A stretch of DNA of 59,524 bases from Microvirga aerilata (lineage in GTDB: Bacteria; Pseudomonadota; Alphaproteobacteria; Rhizobiales; Beijerinckiaceae). The notes beneath the pieces were generated by a model. That model had not been told where the DNA came from. It did not search any database and saw nothing but the letters and a program-made list of their open reading frames with translations. Every line of letters starts with the position of its first letter. The stretch's first letter is position 1. Where the stretch lies: contig NZ_JAEQMY010000029.1 in NCBI RefSeq assembly GCF_016743775.1, forward strand, positions 1-59,524, given 5' to 3'. Below are positions 44,487-53,126 of the stretch, piece by piece. The translations under genes and the position numbers were made by a program.

Positions 44487-44792
44487 TCAGCGGCAGGAAT
44501 ACAGCCCCTTGGCAGTCTCACATAGCCAACACATGATCCATGTCCATGATCCAGACGCCGGCCGGGTGGCGAGACTGGCTTCGCCGGCGGTCACGAAGGC
44601 GTCGCGCCAGGTGCTCAGCGTTGCAGCCGTCACGCCCAGGGAGCGCGAGACCGTGTCGAGATCCTCACCCCGCAACAGGCGCAGAACCGCCTCGCGTTTG
44701 CGCTGGCGCGACATGCGCCCACCGCGGCCCGGACCCGCTGCATCCTTCATCGTCTCTGTCATCGTCATCACCCTTCTGCGGATCTCGTCCAC
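44487..44792 (-). mobile_element. Truncated HTH transposase protein (OrfA type)
   Basis: The core matches an HTH transposase OrfA: MSRQRKREAVLRLLRGEDLD, then VSRSLGVTAATLSTWRDAF, then GEASLATRPA. After ATRPA (near 44555) the homology stops and unrelated sequence follows, so only the first ~53 residues of the family domain remain. The reading frame is open upstream from 44792, but only from the Met at residue 27 does it look like the family. It is a broken copy. Confidence 0.65.
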
Positions 44793-44804
44793 TTACAGGG
44801 TGTC

Positions 44805-44975
44805 TCAGGAAACTGTAGGGCAGAGGAAACGGAAGATCGTGGATGGATCAACGGCGATACCGCGCTCGGACATCATCTCGGCGAGATCGCGGTAGCTGAT
44901 GCCGTACTTGCAGTACCAGCGCACACATATCAGGATGATCTCAACCGGGAAGCGACGGCGCTTGAACAGATACAC
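44805..44975 (-). mobile_element. Truncated IS6-family transposase
   Basis: Translating the minus strand from GTG 44975 gives VYLFKRRRFPVEIILICVRW, then YCKYGISYRDLAEMMSERGI, then AVDPSTIFRFLC before an early stop. This matches the N-terminus of IS6/IS26-type transposases, which continue into a DDE domain of about 180 residues. Here the protein ends after 56 residues. The rest is missing, replaced by the start of the neighbouring HTH-transposase remnant. It is a broken copy. Confidence 0.75.
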
Positions 44976-45312
44976 GGGAGCGGATCCTTGATGAACCGCT
45001 CCTCGCTATACGGCCGAGGTTCATGCAACGGTGCCAGTGGCTGCACCGGCTGATGTTTCGTCGGCACCGGCGTTCTGAAGCGCGGAAAAAGTTTGGATTC
45101 CAAGCTGATCTAGTGGAGCAATGACAAGGTCTGTCCCATCATTTTCTTTCGGTTCTACCCGTTCGAAGTTTCCGCACGTCTATGATGCTCAGTTAATCTT
45201 AATATCGGCGAAAGGATTAATCCGGCGCAAGCATAAAGTGTCGGAACTGTCACATACGAGGCAACGTCAGATGCCAGACAAGCGACAACAGCCGCAGCAA
45301 TCGGACTGTTTT
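44976..45312. other. Region between IS remnants and GntR gene, nothing supported
   Basis: About 340 bases with no family-like frame. The part at 44980-45090 may be further transposase debris; I could not assign it. Confidence 0.3.
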
Positions 45313-46029
45313 TTATTCCGGCGTGAAGATCTCAGGGTTCTGACCTGACACACGTTCTAACTCCTCTATGACAGCTTCCAAATGGGTCTTCATAGCGCGC
45401 CGTGCTGCCTCAGCGTCACGAGCTTCAAGGGAATGGAGCACCTCGCGATGTTCAATAAGGGTAGCCATGTGCCGACGCGGCGAAGAGAGAAGGCGACGAG
45501 CTCGATCAACGTTAGCACGTGACACCGCGATCATCGCTGCAATCCGCGGAAGCTCCAGCGACTCTACCAGAGTGTTATGAAACACTACATCAAGGCTGTG
45601 AAACTCCGATGGATCCTTTCGCGCAACAGCGTGCTCTTGAGCCTGCAGATTATCCCGGAGCACGTCCAACGTAGATGGCGATAGGCGCTGAGCGGCTGTC
45701 GCAGCCACCAGCTCCTCTAAAGCTTGGCGGATCAACATGAACTCCTTAATTACGGGCAGACGTATTCGGGTTACGTGGGTGCCGCGTTGTGGCAGAACCT
45801 CAACGAGGCCTTCTACGGCTAAGCGCGCTAGCGCCTCCGAAACAGGAAACATCGATACGCCAAGTCTAGCACAGACGGCTCTTTTGTCGATAAATTCGCC
45901 CGGAGCGAAGTCCAAGGAAAGAACTGCAGTTCGCAGTGACTGCTCCACCTGTTCCAAAGTACTTCCACGGGGTCGATGCTCAAGACGAGCAAGGAACATA
46001 TATTTTCTGTTCTTGTCGGGCGCTTGCAT
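45313..46029 (-). CDS. GntR family regulator, FCD type
   Basis: 238 residues. A winged HTH occupies the first third (EQVEQSLRTAVLSLDFAPGEFI, CARLGVSMFPVSEALARLAVEGLVEVLPQRGTHV). The FCD ligand domain contains FMLIRQALEELVAATAA, FHSLDVVFHNTL and LIEHREVLHSLEARDAEAARRAMKTHL. Such regulators bind a carboxylic acid ligand and act mainly as repressors of catabolic operons. It may act on the TRAP/idonate operon that starts 550 bases away on the other strand, or on genes lost with the IS debris. ATG 46029 is the start; ATG 45999 is possible. Confidence 0.9.
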   Translation of the reverse strand: MQAPDKNRKYMFLARLEHRPRGSTLEQVEQSLRTAVLSLDFAPGEFIDKRAVCARLGVSMFPVSEALARLAVEGLVEVLPQRGTHVTRIRLPVIKEFMLIRQALEELVAATAAQRLSPSTLDVLRDNLQAQEHAVARKDPSEFHSLDVVFHNTLVESLELPRIAAMIAVSRANVDRARRLLSSPRRHMATLIEHREVLHSLEARDAEAARRAMKTHLEAVIEELERVSGQNPEIFTPE

Positions 46030-46466
46030 GGTGCGGGATTTTTAACAGTTACATACTTCCGACGCCATAGTCTGATAAAGACGGTGATGCTTGCAACCTA
46101 TTCTCCAAAGTTTAGAAAGCAGGGCAGAGTATTTATGTCGTTTGTGATTGATAAGCTGTCTTGAGGATCAGATCGACATCGTACGCCGACTAGGCCTAAT
46201 CCCTGCTCGCACAAGGGCTAAAAATCCGGGATGAAACTTATATGCTTGACTGTAGATGAGGGTGCTGGATCTAGACTACCAATCAGCCGAAAGTCTAAGG
46301 AGGAAATTGCGGCTTCCTTCGTGGTCTGAAGCTTGTTGGAGTTACCAAATTCCAATAACCCGTTGTCCATTGCCGACAAACTGGGGAGGGCAAATCATAA
46401 CGACCCTAGTCGCCTAAAGTCGATAGAGCAGACGTGTTACCAATCCCTTCCGCTGAACTAATCTCA
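46030..46466. other. Divergent control region with one candidate operator
   Basis: Upstream region shared by the GntR gene (minus) and the TRAP operon (plus). It includes TTGG-AGTTA-CCAA at 46336-46348, the same spacing as the operator at 46503. No coding frame of interest. Confidence 0.4.
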
Positions 46467-46494
46467 CTTGACACACTACAGACATTGCTATCTT
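46467..46494 (+). promoter_or_regulatory. Candidate promoter of the fadR-like/TRAP operon
   Basis: CTTGAC at 46467-46472 (close to the alphaproteobacterial -35), a spacer of 16, then TATCTT at 46489-46494 (a -10-like element). The expected start point near 46501 falls next to the ATTGG-N5-CCAAT operator, which is the arrangement of a repressible promoter. Confidence 0.45.
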
Positions 46495-46502
46495 TTTTAA
46501 GA

Positions 46503-46521
46503 AAATTGGCCGGACCAATCT
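46503..46521. promoter_or_regulatory. Candidate FadR/UxuR-type operator
   Basis: AAATTGGCCGGACCAATCT contains a perfect 5-bp palindrome ATTGG / CCAAT (46505-46519) with a 5-base centre. FadR-subfamily operators are odd-centred TGG-N5-CCA palindromes, and UxuR sites have the same arms. It lies just beyond the -10, so binding would block transcription. The likely regulator is the gene at 46579 itself. Confidence 0.5.
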
Positions 46522-46578
46522 AGATAAACGGCCGCAAATAACCAGTTTGGGGCGGGACGCGATCGCAGGAGGGAGGCC

Positions 46579-47379
46579 TTGTCATTCAAGGTCGATGAGT
46601 CACGGCGGCTTTACCGACAAATTGCCAAGCACTTGCGCGATCTAATCGATAGCGGTGAGTACCCGATCGGCGGGCGGCTGCCTTCTGAGCGCGAGCTTGC
46701 GGATCGCTTCCAGGTCTCTCGCACAAGTGTACGCGAAGCGCTCATTGCTCTAGAAGTCGAAGGCCTTGTTCGCATCAACGTCGGCTCCGGCATCTACGTT
46801 CTTGGACCGTCAGCATTGAGGTTGGCAATACCTTCTGGCGATGCTTCGATCGAAGGCCCGTTCGAAATTCTGCATGCACGCGAGATCTTAGAGCCGCCCG
46901 TCGCCGCAGAAGCGGCTGTTCTTGCCGATCCCGAGCAGGTCGGTACCCTTGATCAAATTCTCGCCCAGATGGAGCAATCTGGAGGCAGTGATAAGTGGAT
47001 CTCACTTGATCGCGAATTCCACGTGGCAATTGCAGCGTCTCTTTCGAACGGCACGTTAGCCCGCTTCATCGGCCAGCTCTTTGATCTACGGATGAATCCC
47101 TACTTCCGGCGCCTCGCAAGTTATTTCGAGGATGCGAGCACTTGGAGCCAAGCGCTCGCTGAGCATAGGGTCATCCGCGATGCCATTGCAGCGGGGGATC
47201 CAGAAGCAGCGCGGCAGGCGATGAGGCAGCACTTACGACTCTCTCAGGAGCGTTTCTCAAGGGGTTTCGGCGAAACTGCAGTGCCGTCACACCGATCGGG
47301 CAAGGTCACGCCCGTACTTCGCAGCCGAGCGGAAAGCCCCCGTGAGCTGCAAACGAAAACCAGCAGGAGGAAAATATGA
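46579..47379 (+). CDS. FadR/UxuR-subfamily GntR regulator of the TRAP operon
   Basis: 266 residues from TTG 46579, preceded by a strong GGAGGGAGG. The HTH is YPIGGRLPSERELADRFQ then VSRTSVREALIALEVEGLVR, a classical GntR wing. The FCD domain has FEILHAREILEPPVAAEAA, LDREFHVAIAASLSNG and HRVIRDAIAAGDPEAARQAMRQHL. It resembles UxuR/ExuR/PdhR regulators that respond to sugar acids or keto acids. Its stop overlaps the ATG of the DctP gene (ATGA), so the regulator and transporter are co-transcribed and autoregulation is likely. The C-terminal ~30 residues (SRAESPRELQTK) are a disordered extra. Confidence 0.9.
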   Translation: MSFKVDESRRLYRQIAKHLRDLIDSGEYPIGGRLPSERELADRFQVSRTSVREALIALEVEGLVRINVGSGIYVLGPSALRLAIPSGDASIEGPFEILHAREILEPPVAAEAAVLADPEQVGTLDQILAQMEQSGGSDKWISLDREFHVAIAASLSNGTLARFIGQLFDLRMNPYFRRLASYFEDASTWSQALAEHRVIRDAIAAGDPEAARQAMRQHLRLSQERFSRGFGETAVPSHRSGKVTPVLRSRAESPRELQTKTSRRKI

Positions 47380-48368
47380 AGACAATGAAATGGTCGGCGG
47401 TTGCAGCAGCTGTACTTGGCCTCGCGATTACAGGAGGGGCTGCTCAGGCCCAAACGAAGCTGAAGTGGGCTCACGTTTACGAGCCTAGCGAGCCATTCCA
47501 CACGCAGTCAGTGTGGGCCGCCGGCGAAGTCGCCAAGCGTACCAACGGGCGCTACACAGTTGACGTCTATCCTTCCTCGCAGCTTGGCAAGGAAACTGAC
47601 ATCAATCAGGGTCTATCCCTTGGTTCCGTTGACATGATCATTTCGGGGTCCAGCTTTGCCGCACGAAGCTATCCGCCCATTGGCGTCACGTATTACCCAT
47701 ACGTTTTCCGAGATGCGAACCACCTCCTGGCTTACACAAAGAGCGATGTATTTAAGGAGCTTGCCAAGGGCTATACGGACAAGACCGGGCACCAGATCCT
47801 TTCGGTGACCTATTATGGCGCGCGCCACACATCGTCGAACAAGCCCATTAAGACATGTGCTGACATGAAGGGATTGAAGATCCGCGTTCCGGATGTGCCA
47901 GCCTACCTCGCTATGCCCCGCGCGTGTGGTGCCAACACTGCTCCGATCGCATTCGCAGAAGTGTACCTCGCGCTTCAGAACGGGACTGTCGAGGCTCAGG
48001 AGAACCCTCTGACGACGATCGAGGCCAAGAAGTTCTACGAGGTGCAGAAGCACATCGCCCTGACCGGGCATATCGTCGACCATCTCAACACGGTGGTGTC
48101 CGCCAATCTGTGGAAGAAGCTTTCTGACGAAGACAAGAAGATCTTCTCAGAGGTTGCTCAGGAAGCTGCAGCCCGCGCCACCGCCGAAATTCAGGCCAAG
48201 GAGAAGGAACTCGTCGGCTTTTTCAAGGATAAGGGACTGACTGTGTCTGAAGTCGACAAGGAAGACTTCAAGCAGAACGTCTTGAAGAACGTCACATTCG
48301 AGTCCTTTGGATATCGCAAGGCAGACTACGACAAGATCCAAGCCATCAAGAGCGAGCCTGCGTTGTAA
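47376..48368 (+). CDS. TRAP transporter substrate-binding protein (DctP)
   Basis: 330 residues. A signal peptide (residues 1-25, ending AAQAQ) precedes the binding domain: KLKWAHVYEPSEPFHTQSVW, then GRYTVDVYPSSQLGKE. The central signature is LKIRVPDVPAYLAMPRACGA, in which the Arg of IRVPD is expected to grip the ligand's carboxylate, followed by NGTVEAQENP. It captures an organic or sugar acid in the periplasm and passes it to DctQM. It is translationally coupled to the regulator upstream. The ligand is unknown; the idonate dehydrogenase downstream suggests a hexonate. Confidence 0.93.
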   Translation: MKTMKWSAVAAAVLGLAITGGAAQAQTKLKWAHVYEPSEPFHTQSVWAAGEVAKRTNGRYTVDVYPSSQLGKETDINQGLSLGSVDMIISGSSFAARSYPPIGVTYYPYVFRDANHLLAYTKSDVFKELAKGYTDKTGHQILSVTYYGARHTSSNKPIKTCADMKGLKIRVPDVPAYLAMPRACGANTAPIAFAEVYLALQNGTVEAQENPLTTIEAKKFYEVQKHIALTGHIVDHLNTVVSANLWKKLSDEDKKIFSEVAQEAAARATAEIQAKEKELVGFFKDKGLTVSEVDKEDFKQNVLKNVTFESFGYRKADYDKIQAIKSEPAL

Positions 48369-48472
48369 AGCTCGTGTTTGCTCTGCCAGGGGATATCAAC
48401 TCTCCTGGCAGCTTCCTGGCCGAGAAATGTCGACCATATCCACTATTCAACATTAATTCTGGAGTGAGCGGG

Positions 48473-49045
48473 ATGAAGCCCGAGGTTCATACTGAGATCA
48501 CGGCTGAGGAACTGGCCCACGCTTTCGAGGAACCCGCTCCTGAGGTCGATCTCAAGCAGTATGGTATTGAGGACTGGGCAACATTAGCGATCTTCTGGCT
48601 AATGGCATTTGCGGTCTTTCTGCAATTCTTCACGCGGTACGTGCTCAATGACTCCTTCGCGTGGACCGAGGAAATTGCAACCTACTGCCTGGTAGCAGTG
48701 GTGTTTCTCGGGGCTGCGATGTGCGTTCGATTGGGCCGCCATATCCACGTTGATCTGCTCTTCCGCTACCTACCAGCAAGGGTAGCACGGGCGTTGGCAA
48801 CTATGATTGATGCCGTACGTACGCTCTTTTTCGCTTATGCCGCCTATCTGGTTTGGAACTTCATGGCAATTGTCGAAGGCGAGACGATGACCACAATCAT
48901 GCTGCCGAAGAACTGGGTTTATGGCAGCGTCTTCGTCGGGTTCATCCTTATGTTCCTCCGATCAGTTCAGGTGTCAATTGATAACTGGCGCCGCGGCTAC
49001 TCGATTCTGGAGAAACCAGAGGCTTTTGACGCAGCCCCGATCTAA
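48473..49045 (+). CDS. TRAP transporter small permease (DctQ)
   Basis: 190 residues with four membrane helices (WATLAIFWLMAFAVFLQFFT; EEIATYCLVAVVFLGAAMCV; MIDAVRTLFFAYAAYLVWNF; WVYGSVFVGFILMFLRSVQ). The DctQ signature FAWTEEIATY and RLGRHIHVD is clear. It joins the binding protein to the large permease. ATG 48473 has GGAG upstream. An in-frame ATG at 48374 would add 33 residues that are not DctQ-like. About 45 bases separate it from dctM. Confidence 0.93.
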   Translation: MKPEVHTEITAEELAHAFEEPAPEVDLKQYGIEDWATLAIFWLMAFAVFLQFFTRYVLNDSFAWTEEIATYCLVAVVFLGAAMCVRLGRHIHVDLLFRYLPARVARALATMIDAVRTLFFAYAAYLVWNFMAIVEGETMTTIMLPKNWVYGSVFVGFILMFLRSVQVSIDNWRRGYSILEKPEAFDAAPI

Positions 49046-49089
49046 CAACTTCAATAATCCTTTGTCCTAAGATTGGTCGGAGCTCGCCC

Positions 49090-50496
49090 ATGCTTATCCT
49101 GATCGGTTCGTTTCTCGCTTTGATGCTTCTCGGCCTACCAGTCGCGATAGCGATGGCTGTGTCGTCCCTGATTTACATCCTTGCCACGGGAACCGCGCCC
49201 GACGTCGTTCTGGCTCAGCGCATGATCGCCGGGGTGGAGAGCTTTCCGCTGCTTGCCGTGCCGTTTTTCATTCTCGCCGGCAACCTGATGAATACTGCTG
49301 GCGTCACGGGGCGGATCTACAGCTTCGCGGTTGCATTGGTCGGCTGGATGAAAGGTGGGTTGGGTCAAGTCAACATTATTGGTTCAGTGATTTTTTCCGG
49401 AATGTCGGGAACCGCGATCGCTGACGCCGCTGGCCTTGGTACAATCGAAATCAAGGCTATGAAGGACCATGGCTACTCGACTGAGTTTGCAGTCGGCGTG
49501 ACCGCGGCTTCTGCGACACTTGGGCCGATCATACCGCCGTCCTTGCCATTCGTGATCTACGGCATGATGGCCAACGTTTCTATTGGGGCGCTTTTCCTTG
49601 GAGGATTAATCCCTGGCGTTGTCATGACACTCATGATGATGGGGACAGTGGCATACTTTGCCCATAAGAATGGTTGGGGCAGTGACAGTCCATTCTCTTG
49701 GCGCCAGCTCGGTAATGCGACAGTCGAGGTCATCGTTGTCCTGATGTTCCCGGTCGCTGTCTGGGCCATGGTCCAGTTCGGGCTGTCGACCAACGTTGCA
49801 ATTGGCATTGCGCTTGCGGTCCTGCTTGCACTCGATTGGTACTTCGATTTCTCGGCCGTTATGGCCCTTATGGCGCCTGTGATCCTGATCGGCGGCATGA
49901 CTCTCGGTTTGTTCACACCAACTGAGGCTGCCGTCGCCGCAGTGCTGTGGTCACTCTTCCTCGGTCTCGTGCGCTATCGCTCGATGACCTTGAAGACGCT
50001 GATCAAAGCAACCTTTGACACCATTGAGACCACAGCCTCGGTTCTGTTCATCGTAACAGCTGCGTCAATCTTTGCGTGGCTCCTCACAGTAAGTCAGGCT
50101 GCCCAGATCCTATCAGACGCGATCCTCAGTATTACCCAGAACAAATGGGTCTTCCTGCTGCTAGCCAATCTGTTGATGCTGTTTGTTGGCTGTTTCATCG
50201 ACACGATCGCGGCGATTACTATCCTTGTACCGATCCTTCTTCCGATCGTACTCAAGCTCGGCATTGATCCCATTCACTTCGGCTTGATCATCACCCTCAA
50301 CCTTATGATCGGGCTACTCCATCCGCCTCTTGGGATGGTTCTGTTCGTACTAGCTCGCGTGGCGAAGCTCTCGGTTGAGCGTACGACCGTGGCAATTCTG
50401 CCTTGGCTAATTCCACTGATGCTGGCGCTTGTCGCGATCACCTACATTCCTGAGTTAACTCTCTGGCTGCCGCGAACGATGGGAGTGGCAAAGTGA
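49090..50496 (+). CDS. TRAP transporter large permease (DctM)
   Basis: 468 residues with about 12 hydrophobic segments. Typical DctM regions are ESFPLLAVPFFILAGNLMN, the GMSGTAIADAAGLGTIEIKAM segment, and ASATLGPIIPPSLPFVIYG. It forms the ion-coupled channel with DctQ and uses a Na+ gradient. The stop of this gene overlaps the GTG of the dehydrogenase after it (GTGA), so transport and first oxidation step are coupled in one operon. Confidence 0.95.
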   Translation: MLILIGSFLALMLLGLPVAIAMAVSSLIYILATGTAPDVVLAQRMIAGVESFPLLAVPFFILAGNLMNTAGVTGRIYSFAVALVGWMKGGLGQVNIIGSVIFSGMSGTAIADAAGLGTIEIKAMKDHGYSTEFAVGVTAASATLGPIIPPSLPFVIYGMMANVSIGALFLGGLIPGVVMTLMMMGTVAYFAHKNGWGSDSPFSWRQLGNATVEVIVVLMFPVAVWAMVQFGLSTNVAIGIALAVLLALDWYFDFSAVMALMAPVILIGGMTLGLFTPTEAAVAAVLWSLFLGLVRYRSMTLKTLIKATFDTIETTASVLFIVTAASIFAWLLTVSQAAQILSDAILSITQNKWVFLLLANLLMLFVGCFIDTIAAITILVPILLPIVLKLGIDPIHFGLIITLNLMIGLLHPPLGMVLFVLARVAKLSVERTTVAILPWLIPLMLALVAITYIPELTLWLPRTMGVAK

Positions 50497-51542
50497 CCGA
50501 AACTGCTCTTGCTGCAACGCTCTTTGGAGCCGAAGATCTTCGGCTGGTAGAAGCGCCGCTCAGTCCTTTAGCCCGTGGCATGGTCCGAGTGCACTTCGGT
50601 GCAGGCGGGATCTGCGGGTCAGACATGCACTACTACCGACATGGTCGAACAGGGGATTTCGTCGTAAAATCCCCTTTGATCCTCGGCCACGAGATCGCTG
50701 GCGAGATCGTGGATATCGCGGCTGATAACGGAGATCTCAAGATCGGCGATCGCGTCGCAGTCAATCCATCACGGTGGTGCGGTCACTGCGCGAGATGTCA
50801 GGAAGGCCGTCCGAACCTGTGCGAAAACATCTATTTCATGGGATCGGCGTCAAAGACACCGCACATGCAGGGGGGCTTTGCCACATACTTTGATGCCATC
50901 CCGACTCAGTGTGTCAAAGTTTCAGACAATACGTCGATGGCTGCTGCAGCGTTGGCAGAGCCCCTTGCTGTTTGTCTTCATGCGGTAAGTCGGGCCGGCC
51001 AGGTGGAGGGCCGGAAAGTTATTGTGTTTGGTGCGGGTCCCATTGGTCTTCTGACAGTCCTGGCCGCCCGGTTGGCCGGAGTATCGGAGGTCGCGGTGGT
51101 CGATATAGCCGCCGCTCCGCTCGCCTTTGCGCAGCGTCTAGGCGCTGATTATACCGTTGATCTCTCTGGTGGCGAAGATGCTCTGAAGGAGCTTGCTGCA
51201 GCGAAATCCTTTGACTTAGCCTTTGAGGTCTCTGGAACGGCCTCCGGTCTGGCTTCGGCGATATCGTACGTGCGTCGCGGCGGTACAGTCGTTCAAGTCG
51301 GGAATTTACCCGGGGGGCAGATCCCGATCCCTGCCAACGCTGTTATGGCTAAGGAGATAGACCTCAAAGGCTCGTTTCGCTTTGGCGACGAGTTCGAACA
51401 AGCTGTCCGGCTCATTGACAACAAAAAAATCGATGTGCTTTCGATTGTCACGTCAGAGTACCCGCTCTCAAGAGCCACAGAAGGCTTTAGTGTAGCTCTA
51501 GACCGGTCACAGAGCGTTAAAGTCATGCTTATAGCTTCTTGA
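50493..51542 (+). CDS. L-idonate 5-dehydrogenase-like zinc alcohol dehydrogenase
   Basis: 349 residues. The catalytic zinc region is GGICGSDMHYYRHG with GHEIAGEIV. The structural zinc has four cysteines in WCGHCARCQEGRPNLC. The NAD-binding motif is GAGPIGLLTV, and the IdnD-typical VNPSRWCGHC, FMGSASKTPHMQGGF and GSFRF are present. In E. coli IdnD oxidises L-idonate to 5-ketogluconate. The next enzyme, a 5-ketogluconate reductase, is not in the window. GTG 50493 overlaps dctM. Assignment is by similarity to IdnD; another hexonate or sugar alcohol is possible. Confidence 0.82.
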   Translation: MTETALAATLFGAEDLRLVEAPLSPLARGMVRVHFGAGGICGSDMHYYRHGRTGDFVVKSPLILGHEIAGEIVDIAADNGDLKIGDRVAVNPSRWCGHCARCQEGRPNLCENIYFMGSASKTPHMQGGFATYFDAIPTQCVKVSDNTSMAAAALAEPLAVCLHAVSRAGQVEGRKVIVFGAGPIGLLTVLAARLAGVSEVAVVDIAAAPLAFAQRLGADYTVDLSGGEDALKELAAAKSFDLAFEVSGTASGLASAISYVRRGGTVVQVGNLPGGQIPIPANAVMAKEIDLKGSFRFGDEFEQAVRLIDNKKIDVLSIVTSEYPLSRATEGFSVALDRSQSVKVMLIAS

Positions 51543-51548
51543 GCCGGC

Positions 51549-51785
51549 TCATCTGGTGGCGAGCCCGTGCTCACGAAAGGCGGTAAGATTGCTGACGAGC
51601 AATGCGACCAGGCTCTCGTTTGAAGGGTAGTGCCCCCTGCGGTATGAGACGGTCGCCCTGATCAGGGCGCTGGAGGATGACACCTGTCATTGCCCAAACG
51701 CCTGCCTCAGTGGCCAGCAGATCATCCGTGTAGAGGGGCTGATGAGCGTGCACGAGGGTACCATCGCAAGATGCACGCCTCCAAG
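51549..51785 (-). pseudogene. Degraded C-terminal fragment of an unidentified gene
   Basis: The minus strand shows two stretches that look coding in different frames: CDGTLVHAHQPLYTDDLLAT then EAGVWAMTGVILQRPDQGDR in one, and HYPSNESLVALLVSNLTAFR then EHGLAT in the other. Removing one base at a GGGGG run would join them. The upstream part is absent. I do not recognise the family. It lies in the gap between the dehydrogenase and a regulator gene, both of catabolic type. Confidence 0.4.
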
Positions 51786-51883
51786 ATGCAAGCCGCTCCT
51801 ATTGTATGCTGGCTGATGCATGCCGACACACGCAGTGGTCATTGCGGAAACCGGCAGGCGAGTGGGAGTGATTGCCATTAATT

Positions 51884-52606
51884 TCAAACACAAGCGTCGC
51901 TTACGATCAGGTCAGGATACTCAGGTGCTAGGATTTCGGCACTCTTAAAAACTTCCGAGAAGTGCAGCCGCATAGCTCCTTCGGCCGCGTCAGCATCCCG
52001 GCGGACGATGGCGGCGAGAATATCGCGGTGTTGAATGATCAGAGAAGCGACCGGTGTCACCACAGGCAGACTGAGGAACCGGATGCGATCGAACTGGGAT
52101 TTCTCCCGTTCGATCACTGCCCAGATCTGAGCGATGCCGATATCATCTGCAAGAGTCTGGTGGAATGCATCGTCTGCCATGGTGAAACGCTCTGGATCAT
52201 CCTGAACCCGCTCTTGCTCAGCCAAGATGGCAGCGGCTTTGTCGTAAGCCTCGTGTGAAAGGCCACGTTCGGCCGCCCGCCGAACGATAGCTACCTCTAG
52301 CACTTCCCTCACGAAGCGGGCCCGCTGCATAGCCGCGAGGGAAATTGGGCTTACGAAACTGCCGCGCTGCGGCAATACCTCAATCAACCCTTCCTCAACT
52401 AAGCGGATGAGCGCCTCGCGCACCGGAGCCCGGCTGGTCCCGAAGCGAAGGGCGAGTTCGTTTTCCGAGAGGCGGCACCCTGGACGGAGCCTGAGAGTTA
52501 CGATGTCATGCCTGATTTGCGCATGGATGCTCCGCACTGTCGTAGACGGAAGCGACGTAGAAGTGCTTGTAGGCAATTTGAAGGCGTCGAGAGTAGACCG
52601 TTTCAT
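51884..52606 (-). CDS. GntR family regulator, FCD type (neighbour of the dehydratase)
   Basis: 240 residues. The HTH region is VRSIHAQIRHDIVTLRLRPG, LSENELALRFGTSRAPVREA and LIRLVEEGLIEVLPQRGSFV. The FCD domain follows (FVREVLEVAIVRRAAERG, ADDAFHQTLADDIG, LIIQHRDILAAIVRRDADAA). It is divergent from the altronate/galactarate dehydratase, which is its most likely target, with a sugar acid as inducer. ATG 52606 is the start. A 12-base direct repeat lies 27-56 bases upstream and a palindrome sits farther away. Confidence 0.9.
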   Translation of the reverse strand: MKRSTLDAFKLPTSTSTSLPSTTVRSIHAQIRHDIVTLRLRPGCRLSENELALRFGTSRAPVREALIRLVEEGLIEVLPQRGSFVSPISLAAMQRARFVREVLEVAIVRRAAERGLSHEAYDKAAAILAEQERVQDDPERFTMADDAFHQTLADDIGIAQIWAVIEREKSQFDRIRFLSLPVVTPVASLIIQHRDILAAIVRRDADAAEGAMRLHFSEVFKSAEILAPEYPDLIVSDACV

Positions 52607-53126
52607 AAATAGTGACCTATGTTGCGTAGATTTGTCTAAACTGATATAATCGTCTAAGCTGACTTGGTGTAATACTCTGTTCTATAGTCTGACCTAAGCT
52701 AGCGTATCTTGATTAATTCCAAGTATTTTACTAATAACATTGATGACTTTATAGGATAGCAGGTCTAGCGCACGTGACTTGTTTTAAGCGTCGCAGTTTC
52801 GTCTCTCAACATCTTTCCGTGCGCGCCGGTGCGGAGCATTTTAGAAGCTTCCGCCTTGATTGCTTATGCGCACTTTGCTATGAACTGTGCGGTCAACTAG
52901 TCGACAAGTTAGCGATTCATAAAGCGCTGCGCAAGGCGAGACGATAATCCCTGGGTTGAGTTTTCCATTTTTGATGCTGAGACCTGACTTTTACATGTCT
53001 CACATTGTAAGGTTCACATTCATGCGGTGTGTCTACAAATAAAGCGGCGCAAGAGGTTTGATACCAGTTGCGATGCAAAGCTGCCGACCAGAGATGCTCT
53101 TCGTGAGCGGTGAGGAAGTATCTTCT
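52607..53126. other. Divergent control region of the regulator and dehydratase genes
   Basis: 520 AT-rich bases with no supported gene. Two copies of a 12-base motif (GTCTAAACTGAT at 52633, GTCTAAGCTGAC at 52651) lie 18 bases apart near the regulator start. A 16-bp palindrome lies at 52895. Confidence 0.45.
52895..52910. promoter_or_regulatory. Candidate GntR operator palindrome
   Basis: AACTAGTCGACAAGTT is a 16-bp dyad with one mismatched pair and a GTC-GAC centre, which fits the GntR pattern (GT centred on AC). It lies between the regulator and the dehydratase, about 220 bases before the dehydratase start. Confidence 0.35.
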
